From assembly GCF_003425665.1 (NCBI RefSeq), contig NZ_QQRQ01000003.1, forward strand, positions 1 through 64,000: a DNA stretch of 64,000 bases, given 5' to 3'. A program made the position numbers and the translations under genes. The notes below the pieces were generated by a model. That model saw only the letters and a list, made by a program, of their open reading frames with translations, was not told the DNA's origin and ran no database searches. Of the stretch, positions 31,505 to 39,628 are shown piece by piece; within the stretch, counting starts at the first letter, position 1, and each line of letters starts with the position of its first letter. The stretch is from Evtepia gabavorous (lineage in GTDB: Bacteria; Bacillota; Clostridia; Oscillospirales; Oscillospiraceae).

Positions 31505-31670
31505 GTAGCATACAGGTGCTTGCCTGCGGGCGAGTGAAAAGGGAATACGGTGAGAATCCGTAACGATGCCGTCACTGTGTATGGGAGCTGCTTTTCGTGC
31601 AATCACTGGGAAACTGGGAAGAGAAAAGCCGCGAAGAACAAAGTCAGGAGACCTGCCTGTATGTAGAATC
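31505..31670 (+). ncRNA. Cobalamin (adenosylcobalamin) riboswitch
   Basis: Order of conserved pieces: GTGCTTGCCTGCGGGCGAGTG (P3 start), GAAAAGGGAA and the GGTGAGAATCC core, then GATGCCGTCACTGTGTATGGG, then GGAAGAGAAAAGCCGCGAAG, closing with the B12-box-like AGTCAGGAGACCTGCCTGTA. These match the class I B12 riboswitch. An intrinsic terminator 80 bases on makes the expression platform. Confidence 0.93.
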
Positions 31671-31750
31671 TCAAATCTGCGGTCCACGGATTTTTGTTCT
31701 CACAAATGACGTCTAAAATACGGGAGTATTGCAGCTTCATTGGTGGAGAG

Positions 31751-31777
31751 ACGGTCGCGGAAACGCGGCCGTTTTTT
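31751..31777 (+). terminator. Riboswitch-controlled intrinsic terminator
   Basis: ACGGTCGCG/CGCGGCCGT (one G-T) with a GAAA tetraloop and six T's, between the riboswitch and the first gene. Ligand-bound riboswitch is expected to favour this hairpin and stop transcription (established for the class; inferred here). Confidence 0.85.
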
Positions 31778-31820
31778 GCAATGTTTTATACCAGAAACAA
31801 GCCATAGAAAGAGGTATGAA

Positions 31821-32798
31821 ATGATGGGAAAGAAACTGCTTGCACTGCTGCTTTGCGGGGCGCTCCTGGTGACGGTGCTGGCCGCTTGCGGCGCGCCAGA
31901 GGAGAAGGAGGTATCTGCGGAACAGGACAGCCAACCGGTGGAGACAGAGAAGGAACCAGACACTGGGGACGCCTCTCTGGACAACCCCCGGAATCAGGAT
32001 GGTATCGGGGAGAAGGAACTGCTGGTGGTCAGCTTTGGCACCAGCTACAATGACAGCCGACGGCTGACCATTGGCGCCATTGAAAATGCCATGGAAGAAG
32101 CATTCCCAGAGTATGCGGTCCGGCGGGGCTTTACCAGCCAGATTATCATTGATCATGTGAAAAGCCGGGACAATGTCGCCATTGACAATGTGAAGCAGGC
32201 CCTGGACCGGGCTGTGGAGAACGGCGTAAAAACCCTGGTGATCCAGCCCACCCACCTGATGGACGGACTGGAGTACCATGAACTGGTGGACGAGGTTGCC
32301 CAGTATTCCGATGCCTTTGAGCACCTGGCCATTGGAAAACCGCTGCTGACGTCAGAGGCGGACTTCCAGGCGGTGGAACAGGCCATTACCGAGGCCACAG
32401 CGGAATACGACGATGGCAAAACCGCCATCTGCTTTATGGGACATGGCACAGAGGCAGCGTCCAATGCGGTCTATGAAACCCTGCAGGATCAGTTGACCCA
32501 GTCTGGGCATGAAAATTACTACATCGGCACGGTGGAAGCAGAGCCTTCTCTGGACACGGTGCTGTCTGCGGTGCAGAAAGGAACCTATGAGCGGGTGATC
32601 TTGGTACCGCTGATGATCGTGGCGGGAGACCATGCCAACAATGACATGGCCGGAGAGGAGGCGGACTCCTGGAAAAGCACCTTCGAGGCAGCCGGATATC
32701 AGGTGGAGTGCCTGCTGAACGGTTTGGGTGAGCTGGAGTCCATTCAGAAAATTCTGGTGGAGCATGCCCAGGATGCCATAGACTCCTTGCATTCTTGA
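31821..32798 (+). CDS. cbiK: Lipoprotein sirohydrochlorin cobaltochelatase (CbiK)
   Basis: 325 residues. Residues from about 65 on closely resemble Salmonella CbiK, which inserts Co2+ into sirohydrochlorin: SFGTSY, GLEYHELV, FMGHGTE and LVPLMIVAGDHANNDMAG. His208, His271 and Glu151 match the metal and catalytic residues His145, His207 and Glu89 of that enzyme. Ahead of it is a lipoprotein signal peptide with lipobox VLAAC (Cys23) and an acidic linker (24-63), so the enzyme should sit outside the membrane. It is the first gene after the B12 riboswitch and precedes a second lipoprotein and an ABC importer. Confidence 0.9.
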   Translation: MMGKKLLALLLCGALLVTVLAACGAPEEKEVSAEQDSQPVETEKEPDTGDASLDNPRNQDGIGEKELLVVSFGTSYNDSRRLTIGAIENAMEEAFPEYAVRRGFTSQIIIDHVKSRDNVAIDNVKQALDRAVENGVKTLVIQPTHLMDGLEYHELVDEVAQYSDAFEHLAIGKPLLTSEADFQAVEQAITEATAEYDDGKTAICFMGHGTEAASNAVYETLQDQLTQSGHENYYIGTVEAEPSLDTVLSAVQKGTYERVILVPLMIVAGDHANNDMAGEEADSWKSTFEAAGYQVECLLNGLGELESIQKILVEHAQDAIDSLHS

Positions 32799-32810
32799 TA
32801 GAAAAATAGG

Positions 32811-32851
32811 GAAACAGCAGCCCGAAAGGGAACCTTTCAGGCTGCTGTTTC
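32811..32851 (+). other. Long intercistronic hairpin
   Basis: GAAACAGCAGCC and GAAAGG pair with CCTTTC and GGCTGCTGTTTC (one internal mismatch) 12 bases after cbiK. Without a T run; could protect or process the mRNA, or partly terminate. Confidence 0.55.
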
Positions 32852-32870
32852 TGAGTGGATGGAGGAAATC

Positions 32871-33734
32871 ATGAAGAAATGTATCATGTGTTTGGCCGCA
32901 GCCCTGCTCTTGACCATGGCTGGCTGCGGAGCACAGCCGAAGGAATCTAAGCAGGCGGTGGCCGATCAAAGTGATATGGCACAGCCCCAAGAAGTCGTAA
33001 CCGAGGGAATGGAACCGGTCTATGCCTCCCAACTGAAGGAGGGCGAGTATTCTGTGACCGTGGACTCCAGTTCATCGATGTTCCAGATTGTCTCCTGCAC
33101 TCTGACGGTGAAGGATGGCGCTATGACTGCGAAGATGACAATGGGGGGAACCGGCTACCTCAAGGTGTTTCTGGGGACAGGAGAGGAAGCGGCCGCTGCG
33201 GACGAGGCTGACTGCATTGCTTATGAAGAGACCGCCACGGGGGAGCATACTTTCACTGTGCCGGTGGAGGCCTTGGACAAAGGCATTGACTGTGCGGCAT
33301 ACAGCAAGCGAAAGGAAATGTGGTATGACCGGACTTTGGTGTTCCGTGCCAGCTCCCTGCCCCAGGAGGCCTTTGTGGAAGGGACAATGACCACAGTGGC
33401 TGATCTGGGACTGTCAGATGGTCGTTATGAAGTCGCTGTTACGTTGGAGGGCGGTTCCGGTCGGGCCAGCGTGGATTCTCCAGCGCAACTCACCGTCAAG
33501 GAGGGGCAGGCGACTGCTACCATCGTGTGGAGCAGTGCCAACTATGATTATATGAAGGTGGACGGCGTGCAGTATGATCCGGTCAACACAGAGGGAAACG
33601 CAGCCTTTACCATTCCCGTGGCGGGATTTGACTGGAAATTGCCTGTGCTGGCCAATACCACAGCAATGAGTACCCCCCATGAGATCGAGTATACCTTGAC
33701 ATTTGATTCTGTAACCCTGGAGCGTGTGGAATGA
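32871..33734 (+). CDS. Two-domain lipoprotein, possible tetrapyrrole/metal-uptake accessory
   Basis: 287 residues with a lipobox (MAGCG). Two similar all-beta domains: about 50-165 (GEYSVTVDSSSSM... LTVKDGAMTAKM) and 180-285 (GRYEVAVTLEGGSG... LTVKEGQATATI), each of the form DGxYxVxV - LTVKxGxxxA - FTxPVxxxD - WYD/HEI-type end. The pattern recalls NEAT-like Ig folds that bind haem, but key NEAT residues are not evident, so this is only a suggestion. GGAGG lies six bases before ATG 32871. Coupled by ATGA to the binding-protein gene. Confidence 0.7.
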   Translation: MKKCIMCLAAALLLTMAGCGAQPKESKQAVADQSDMAQPQEVVTEGMEPVYASQLKEGEYSVTVDSSSSMFQIVSCTLTVKDGAMTAKMTMGGTGYLKVFLGTGEEAAAADEADCIAYEETATGEHTFTVPVEALDKGIDCAAYSKRKEMWYDRTLVFRASSLPQEAFVEGTMTTVADLGLSDGRYEVAVTLEGGSGRASVDSPAQLTVKEGQATATIVWSSANYDYMKVDGVQYDPVNTEGNAAFTIPVAGFDWKLPVLANTTAMSTPHEIEYTLTFDSVTLERVE

Positions 33735-34888
33735 AGACAAGAAAAAAACTCTGGATTTTTTTGCTGAGCCTCTTCTGTCTTGTCCTGGGTGGATGTGGAG
33801 CGCAGGAGGGAGAGACAGAGGCAGAAGCACCAGGCGTGTCCTGGGAAAGCCTGTCATTTCCGCAGGAATTGGAGATTCTGTATGCCACCCAGTTTTCTGC
33901 AGCGTCTTCTCCTGAGGGATATACCAAAATTTCCATTGAGGACGGCTTGTCCTATCTGGTGGTGCCGGAGGGCGCGGCGGTCCCCAGCGGCGTGCCGGCA
34001 GAGATCACGGTGATTCAGCAGCCCTTGGATCATATTTATTTGGCGGCTACCTCTGCTATGGACTTGTTCCGGGCGCTGGAAGCCATAGACAAGGTTACCC
34101 TGTCCGGCGTGGAGGCGGACGGATGGTATATTCCGGAGGCCAAAGAGGCAATGGAGCAGGGGAGGATGGAGTATGCCGGAAAATACCGGGCTCCAGACTA
34201 TGAACTGCTTCTGTCACGGTCCTGTGATTTAGCCATTGAGTCCACCATGATCTACCATACTCCAGAGGTAAAAGAGCAGCTGGAGGACTTTGGCGTGCCG
34301 GTGCTGGTGGAGCGGTCCAGCTATGAAAATCACCCTCTGGGCCGTATGGAGTGGATTAAGCTCTATGGGCTGCTGCTGGGCCGGGAGGATGCGGCGGCGG
34401 AGTATTTTGATACGCAGGTTGAGAAACTGAGAGACATACTGCAAACAGAGAACACAGGGAAGACAGTGGCGTTTTTTTACATCACCTCCAATGGCGCGGC
34501 CAATGTGCGAAAATCAGGAGATTACCTGGCCAAAGCCATTGAACTGGCCGGCGGAACCTATTTGTTCCAGGATTTGCCGGGGGAAGACAATGCCCAGGCC
34601 ACTACAAACCTGCAGATGGAGGCCTTCTATGCCAAGGCAAAGCAAGCCGATGTGCTGATTTACAGCAGTACCATTGACGGAGAACTTCAGACCATGGAGG
34701 AGCTCTTGGAAAAGAGCCCGGTTTTGTCGGATTGCAAAGCGGTCAAAGAGGGGGCGGTCTGGTGTACGGGGAAAAATCTGTTTCAGGAGAGTCTGGGGCT
34801 GGGAGACTTGATGGTGGATATTCATAAAATTCTGACCGAGGACCAAGTGGCCCAGGATGAGCTGACCTACTTGCATCCCTTGCGGTAA
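33731..34888 (+). CDS. ABC transporter substrate-binding lipoprotein (BtuF/FepB type)
   Basis: 385 residues with signal peptide and lipobox LGGCG (Cys22). Carries the periplasmic-binding-protein fold of cobalamin/siderophore/haem binders: ITVIQQPLDHIYLAATSAMDLFRAL, a long backbone helix (KLYGLLLGREDAAAEYFDTQ), and a C-terminal VWCTGKNLFQESLGLGDLMVDIHKIL. B12-riboswitch control and neighbours point to corrinoid or a metal-tetrapyrrole as ligand (inference). Confidence 0.88.
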   Translation: MKTRKKLWIFLLSLFCLVLGGCGAQEGETEAEAPGVSWESLSFPQELEILYATQFSAASSPEGYTKISIEDGLSYLVVPEGAAVPSGVPAEITVIQQPLDHIYLAATSAMDLFRALEAIDKVTLSGVEADGWYIPEAKEAMEQGRMEYAGKYRAPDYELLLSRSCDLAIESTMIYHTPEVKEQLEDFGVPVLVERSSYENHPLGRMEWIKLYGLLLGREDAAAEYFDTQVEKLRDILQTENTGKTVAFFYITSNGAANVRKSGDYLAKAIELAGGTYLFQDLPGEDNAQATTNLQMEAFYAKAKQADVLIYSSTIDGELQTMEELLEKSPVLSDCKAVKEGAVWCTGKNLFQESLGLGDLMVDIHKILTEDQVAQDELTYLHPLR

Positions 34889-34906
34889 TGGGGGAGGACG
34901 GCACAC

Positions 34907-35923
34907 ATGAAGCGGGAGACGAGACGATATGGGATTGCATTTGCAGTGCTGCTGGTGCTGTTGGGAGGGCTTCTGATCTGGAACCTGAACGCAGGCAGTT
35001 TTCCCATGACGGCCTCGCAGGTGCTGGCGATCCTCTTCGGACAAGGGGGAGATGAGACGGCCAGCCGGATCGTTTGGGATATCCGTCTGCCGCGGATTTT
35101 GGGGGCGGCGCTTCTGGGCGGCGCACTGTCGATTTCCGGCTTTTTACTGCAGACATTTTTCGCCAATCCCATTGCCAGCCCCTTTGTGCTGGGGATTTCC
35201 TCCGGGGCCAAACTGACCGTGGCACTGACTATGATTTTTCTCCTCCAGCGGGGGATTCTATCCAATTCCTTTGTGCTGATTGGGTCAGCCTTTGTGGGGG
35301 CCATGCTGTCCATGGGGTTTGTGCTGTTGGTTTCCCAAAAGATCCGGCGGATGTCTGTGCTGGTGATTTGCGGAATTATGGTGGGTTACATTTGCTCCGC
35401 CGTGACCGATTTCGCGGTGACCTTTGCCGAAGACGCCAACATCGTGAACCTTCACAACTGGTCGGTGGGCAGTTTTTCTGGAATCACGTGGAGCAATTTG
35501 GGGGTCATTGCGGGGACGGTGGGCCTGGCGGTCCTCTGGGCCTTTTGTCTGTCCAAGCCAATGGGCGCGTATCAGCTGGGGGAGAGCTATGCCCAGAGTG
35601 TGGGGGTTTCCATCCGCCGGTTTCGCGTGGAGCTGATCCTTTTGTCCAGTGTTCTGTCCGCCTGTGTCACGGCTTTTGCCGGCCCCATCTCCTTTGTGGG
35701 CATCGCGGTGCCCCACTTGGTTCGAACACTGATGGGGACCTCGAAACCCATTTTGGTGATTCCCGGGTGCTTTCTGGGCGGTGCGGTGTTCTGCCTGTTC
35801 TGCGACTTGGTCGCCAGAACGGTTTTTGCGCCGGTGGAGATGAGCATCAGTTCTGTGACCGCCCTGTTTGGCGCGCCCATTGTCATCTATATGATGGTCC
35901 GCCGGCAGAGCAAAGCCATGTAA
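34907..35923 (+). CDS. FecCD-family ABC transporter permease (BtuC-like)
   Basis: 338 residues, about ten membrane helices. Family signatures: RLPRILGAALLGGALSISG, NPIASPFVLGISSGA, the ATPase-contact region ESYAQSVGVSIRRFR, and AGPISFVGIAVPHLVR. GGGAGGA precedes the ATG by about eight bases. Forms the channel of the importer with the flanking genes. Confidence 0.92.
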   Translation: MKRETRRYGIAFAVLLVLLGGLLIWNLNAGSFPMTASQVLAILFGQGGDETASRIVWDIRLPRILGAALLGGALSISGFLLQTFFANPIASPFVLGISSGAKLTVALTMIFLLQRGILSNSFVLIGSAFVGAMLSMGFVLLVSQKIRRMSVLVICGIMVGYICSAVTDFAVTFAEDANIVNLHNWSVGSFSGITWSNLGVIAGTVGLAVLWAFCLSKPMGAYQLGESYAQSVGVSIRRFRVELILLSSVLSACVTAFAGPISFVGIAVPHLVRTLMGTSKPILVIPGCFLGGAVFCLFCDLVARTVFAPVEMSISSVTALFGAPIVIYMMVRRQSKAM

Positions 35924-35937
35924 GTGGGGAGAGACAG

Positions 35938-37059
35938 ATGAACGCGTATTATCTTCAGACAGAACAGATGACGGTGGGCTACCATGGCAAACCCCTCATT
36001 GAGAAGATCAATCTCTGCCTTCGGCGGGGGGAGATCATGACGCTGATCGGCCCCAATGGGTCTGGCAAATCCACCATTCTCAAGAGCATCGTCCGGCAGC
36101 TGCGGCCTTTAGGCGGTGTGGTGCGGCTGGAGCAGGTCTCTCTGGAAGAACTGTCCCCCCAGGCGGTGGCGCAGAAGATGTCCGTCCTAATGACAGACCG
36201 CCTTCAGCCAGAGCTCATGACCTGCCGGGAGGTCGCGGCGGCGGGACGGTATCCCTACACCGGAAAACTGGGGCTGCTGACCCAGCGGGATTGGGAGAAA
36301 GTCGATGAGGCATTGGCCCTGGTCCACGGGTCTGCGCTGGCGGATCAGGCCTTTACTGCCATCAGCGATGGGCAGCGGCAGCGGGTCCTGCTTGCCCGGG
36401 CACTGTGCCAGGAGCCTGAGATTCTGGTGCTGGATGAACCGACCTCTTTTTTGGATATCCGATACAAGCTGGAGATTTTGAGTACTTTGAAGGAACTGGT
36501 TCGTCAGCGTCAGCTGGCGGTGGTCTTATCCCTTCACGAACTGGATCTGGCCCAGCGTGTTTCCGACCTTGTGGTGTGTGTCCACAACAATGCCATTGAG
36601 CGGTGTGGGCCGCCGGAAGCGGTGTTTACTTCTGATTACATTACCACACTGTATGAGCTGACCCAGGGGAGCTATGAACCTGGCTATGGAAGCCTGGAAC
36701 TGCCCCGGGTTCAAGGCGCGGTCAAAGCCTTTGTCATTGGAGGCAATGGGGAGGGGATTGGGACATATCGCCGGCTGCAGCGGGAGGGGGTCCCTTTCGT
36801 CGCCGGTGTTCTCCATGAGAATGATGTAGAGTTTCCCGCAGCCCGGGCTTTGGCGGTGGAGGTGATTGCCCAGAAGGCCTTTGAGCCCATTGGGGCGGCA
36901 CAGTATCAACAGGCCATGGCGTGGTTGGAACGCTGCGAGCGGGTCTTTTGCTGCTGTGAGACCTTTGGCACCATGAATGAACCAAACCGTTGGCTGAAAC
37001 AGGCGGCGCGGGAAAGGGGAAAACTGGTGGATTGGACGGAGGTACCCCATGGCCTTTGA
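35938..37059 (+). CDS. ABC transporter ATP-binding protein (BtuD-like) with extra C-terminal domain
   Basis: 373 residues. Residues 1-250: standard FecE/BtuD ATPase with Walker A GPNGSGKST (38-46), signature SDGQRQR (Asp in place of the usual second Gly of LSGGQ), Walker B ILVLDEPTSFLD and the H-loop SLHELDL. Residues about 263-365 form an additional domain with a Rossmann-like opening FVIGGNGEGIGTYRRLQREG, then LHENDVEFPAARALAVEVI and CCETFGTMNEPNRWL, of no known function. The true start is the ATG 35938 after GGGGAGAGACAG; the frame is open far upstream inside the permease gene. Overlaps cbiD by 11 bases. Confidence 0.9.
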   Translation: MNAYYLQTEQMTVGYHGKPLIEKINLCLRRGEIMTLIGPNGSGKSTILKSIVRQLRPLGGVVRLEQVSLEELSPQAVAQKMSVLMTDRLQPELMTCREVAAAGRYPYTGKLGLLTQRDWEKVDEALALVHGSALADQAFTAISDGQRQRVLLARALCQEPEILVLDEPTSFLDIRYKLEILSTLKELVRQRQLAVVLSLHELDLAQRVSDLVVCVHNNAIERCGPPEAVFTSDYITTLYELTQGSYEPGYGSLELPRVQGAVKAFVIGGNGEGIGTYRRLQREGVPFVAGVLHENDVEFPAARALAVEVIAQKAFEPIGAAQYQQAMAWLERCERVFCCCETFGTMNEPNRWLKQAARERGKLVDWTEVPHGL

Positions 37060-38206
37060 ACACTATATCTATTCCAATGGAAAGAAGCTCCGCTGCGGAT
37101 TCACCACCGGGACCTGTGCGGCCTTGGCGGCCTCGGGGGCAGCCCAGAGACTGCTCACCGGCCGGTGGCCGGCGTCGGTTTCTCTGCGTACCCCCAAGGG
37201 ACTTTTGGTGGAAGTTCCCCTGGAAGACTGCCGTATGGAGGGACCAAGCGCGGTCTGTGGGGTGCGGAAGGACGGCGGAGACGATGTGGATCAGACCACA
37301 GGCGCCTTGGTCCAGGCTGCGGTGTCACCCTCTGTTCAGCCGGGCATTTCCATTGAGGGGGGGCCTGGTGTGGGGCGTGTGACCAGGCCGGGGTTGGACC
37401 AGCCGGTGGGGTCCGCGGCCATCAACCGGGTTCCCCGGCAGATGATCCGGGAGCAGGTGGCGTCCCTCTGCCGTCAGACGGGATATGAGGGAGGGCTCCA
37501 AGTGACCATCTCGGTACCTGCGGGAGAACAGATTGCCCAGAGAACCTTCAATCCCCGCTTGGGAATTGAAGGAGGCATCTCCATTTTAGGAACCTCCGGA
37601 ATTGTGGAGCCCATGAGTATCCAAGCGATGATAGATACCCTTCAAATTGAGCTCCGCCAGACTGCGGCCCAGGGGCATCGGGGGGTGATTCTGACCCCGG
37701 GAAACTATGGGCAGGATTTTCTTCGCCAGTGCGGATGGGGAGGCGGAAGGATTCCTGTGATTCGATGCTCTAATTTTGTGGGAGAGGCTCTGGATGGGGC
37801 AGCGGCAGAGGGATTTAAGCGTGTACTGCTGGTAGGCCATGTGGGAAAATTGGTGAAGCTGGCCGGCGGGATTATGAACACCCACAGCCGCTGGGGTGAC
37901 TGCCGGACAGAGTTGTTTTGCGCCCATGCGGCTGTGTGCGGGGCGGGTCAAAGCACCTGTCAGGCGCTGCTGGAGGGGGCCACCACCGATGCCTGTCTGG
38001 AGATTTTGGAACAGGCAGGCCTGCGGGAAGCGGTGATGGCCCGCCTGATGGACGCCATAGAGGCCCATGTCTCCCGCCGGGTAGGCGGTGCTTATCGTGT
38101 CGGGGTAATCCTGTTCTCCCATGTGTTTGGGGAGTTGGGCAGGACCCCGGGAACCCAGGAGGTGTTGAAGCAATGGGAGCAGGAAGAGGAATTTTTTTCG
38201 GAGTAA
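37049..38206 (+). CDS. cbiD: Cobalt-precorrin-5B C1-methyltransferase
   Basis: SAM-dependent methylation at C1 in the anaerobic corrin pathway. 385 residues with the diagnostic CGFTTGTCAALAA near the N terminus, DDVDQTTGA, ITRPGL-type motif (VTRPGLDQPVG), AAINRVPRQMI, IAQRTFNPRLGIEGGISILGTSGIVEPMS, and LLVGHVGKLVKLAGG. Its ribosome site GGAGG lies inside the end of the ATPase gene. Confidence 0.95.
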   Translation: MAFEHYIYSNGKKLRCGFTTGTCAALAASGAAQRLLTGRWPASVSLRTPKGLLVEVPLEDCRMEGPSAVCGVRKDGGDDVDQTTGALVQAAVSPSVQPGISIEGGPGVGRVTRPGLDQPVGSAAINRVPRQMIREQVASLCRQTGYEGGLQVTISVPAGEQIAQRTFNPRLGIEGGISILGTSGIVEPMSIQAMIDTLQIELRQTAAQGHRGVILTPGNYGQDFLRQCGWGGGRIPVIRCSNFVGEALDGAAAEGFKRVLLVGHVGKLVKLAGGIMNTHSRWGDCRTELFCAHAAVCGAGQSTCQALLEGATTDACLEILEQAGLREAVMARLMDAIEAHVSRRVGGAYRVGVILFSHVFGELGRTPGTQEVLKQWEQEEEFFSE

Positions 38207-38868
38207 GCGTGGGCCCGGGTGACCCTGAACTGCTGACCAGGAAGGCATGCCGGGTGCTGGAGGCCTGCCCAGTGATTGGAGCGGCTCAAACAGCCCGGGG
38301 GGAGCAGCTGGCTCTGTCTATTGCCCGGAGGGCGGTGGATCTGACGGGCAAAGAAATCCTGTCTCTGCCGTTTTCCATGGCGCGGGATCTGTCTGTGCGT
38401 CAGGCGGCTTGGCGTCGGGCAGCGGCGATGGTCCGGCAGGTTCTTGACAGAGGTCAGGATGTGGCCATGGTGGTGCTGGGGGATGTGTCGATCTACTCCA
38501 CATATTGCTATTTGATGGAACTGCTCCGGGAGGAGGGCTATGAGACGGAGATGATCCCAGGGGTGGCCAGCTTTTCCGCTGTGGCGGCTCGGCTGGGTGT
38601 CAGTTTGACCACCATGGAGGAGCCTCTGCATATTCTTCCGGCCTCTCAGCAGGCACAGTGGGAGGGATTGACACTACCCGGCACCAAGGTGCTGATGAAA
38701 TCCGGGCGAAACCTGAAGGACTTGGTGGAAAAGCTGGCAGAAACCGGGCAGTTGGAGCAGGCTGTCCTGGTGGCAAACTGCGGTCTGGACCAGGAGATGG
38801 TCTGCACCGATTTGCGGGCCCTTCCAGAGGGGGCGGGGTATTATACTACCATTCTTGTGAAGGAGTGA
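38173..38868 (+). CDS. cbiL: Cobalt-precorrin-2 C20-methyltransferase
   Basis: 231-residue tetrapyrrole methylase: GVSVGPGDPELLTRKA at the N terminus, VVLGDVSIYSTYCYL, and VIPGV-type EMIPGVASFSAVAARLG. The ATG 38173 sits 34 bases inside cbiD with GGAGG ten bases upstream; the open frame extending earlier into cbiD is not coding. Methylates C20 of cobalt-factor/precorrin-2. Confidence 0.93.
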   Translation: MGAGRGIFFGVSVGPGDPELLTRKACRVLEACPVIGAAQTARGEQLALSIARRAVDLTGKEILSLPFSMARDLSVRQAAWRRAAAMVRQVLDRGQDVAMVVLGDVSIYSTYCYLMELLREEGYETEMIPGVASFSAVAARLGVSLTTMEEPLHILPASQQAQWEGLTLPGTKVLMKSGRNLKDLVEKLAETGQLEQAVLVANCGLDQEMVCTDLRALPEGAGYYTTILVKE

Positions 38869-38872
38869 AAGC

Positions 38873-39628
38873 ATGGTTCATTTTGTAGGCGCGGGGCCAG
38901 GAGCACCCGATTTGATTACCCTGCGGGGGGCGGAGCGGCTGAAGAAGGCGGATGTGGTCATTTATGCCGGCAGCTTGGTCAATCCGGTGCTGCTGGGTCT
39001 GTGTTCTGCGCAGTGCCGTATCTTTAACAGCGCGGAGATGACCTTGGAGCAAGTGCTTTCCACCATGGAACAGGCGGAGAGGGAACAGAAACAAACGGTG
39101 CGTCTGCATACGGGGGACCCCTGCCTCTATGGGGCGATCCAAGAACAGATGGATGCGCTGAAAAAACGGGGGATTCCTTACACGCTGACACCTGGTGTGT
39201 CCAGTTTCTGTGGGGCAGCTGCCGCGGTAGAGGGGGAGTATACCCTGCCGGGCATCAGTCAGACTGTGATCATCACCCGGATGGCGGGCCGAACCCCAGT
39301 CCCGGAGCGGGAGAATATTGCCTCTTTGGCCGAGCATGGGGCGACCATGGTGATTTTCCTGTCGGCCTCTTTGCTGGATGGGTTACAGGAAGCACTGCTC
39401 CAGGGGGCCTATACCCAGCAGACCCCTGCGGCGCTGGTGTATAAAGCGACCTGGCCAGAGGAAAAGGTGGTACGCTGCCCCTTGGGGGAACTGGCTCAGG
39501 CGGGACGTGACCATGGCATCTCCAAAACAGCGTTGGTGCTGGTGGGGGATTTTTTGTCGGGAGACTATACCCGAAGCCGGTTGTATGCGCCGGATTTCTC
39601 CACGGAGTTTCGGAGGGCATCCGAATGA
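38873..39628 (+). CDS. cbiF: Cobalt-precorrin-4 C11-methyltransferase
   Basis: 251 residues: VHFVGAGPGAPDLITLRGAERL, VIYAGSLVNP, RLHTGDPCLYGAI, and LTPGVSSFCGAAAAVEGEYTLPG with SQTVIITRMAGRTPVPE, all typical of CbiF/CobM. AAGGAG ribosome site. Followed by cbiG with an ATGA overlap. Confidence 0.95.
   Translation: MVHFVGAGPGAPDLITLRGAERLKKADVVIYAGSLVNPVLLGLCSAQCRIFNSAEMTLEQVLSTMEQAEREQKQTVRLHTGDPCLYGAIQEQMDALKKRGIPYTLTPGVSSFCGAAAAVEGEYTLPGISQTVIITRMAGRTPVPERENIASLAEHGATMVIFLSASLLDGLQEALLQGAYTQQTPAALVYKATWPEEKVVRCPLGELAQAGRDHGISKTALVLVGDFLSGDYTRSRLYAPDFSTEFRRASE

Noticed and set aside
31225-31602. Minus-strand frames before and across the B12 riboswitch
   Set aside because: No ribosome site, no family pattern, and they overlap the promoter and riboswitch.
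35074-35937. Upstream extension of the ATP-binding-protein frame through the permease gene
   Set aside because: The permease in the other frame is complete; the ATPase has a ribosome site at 35938 and a normal N terminus there.
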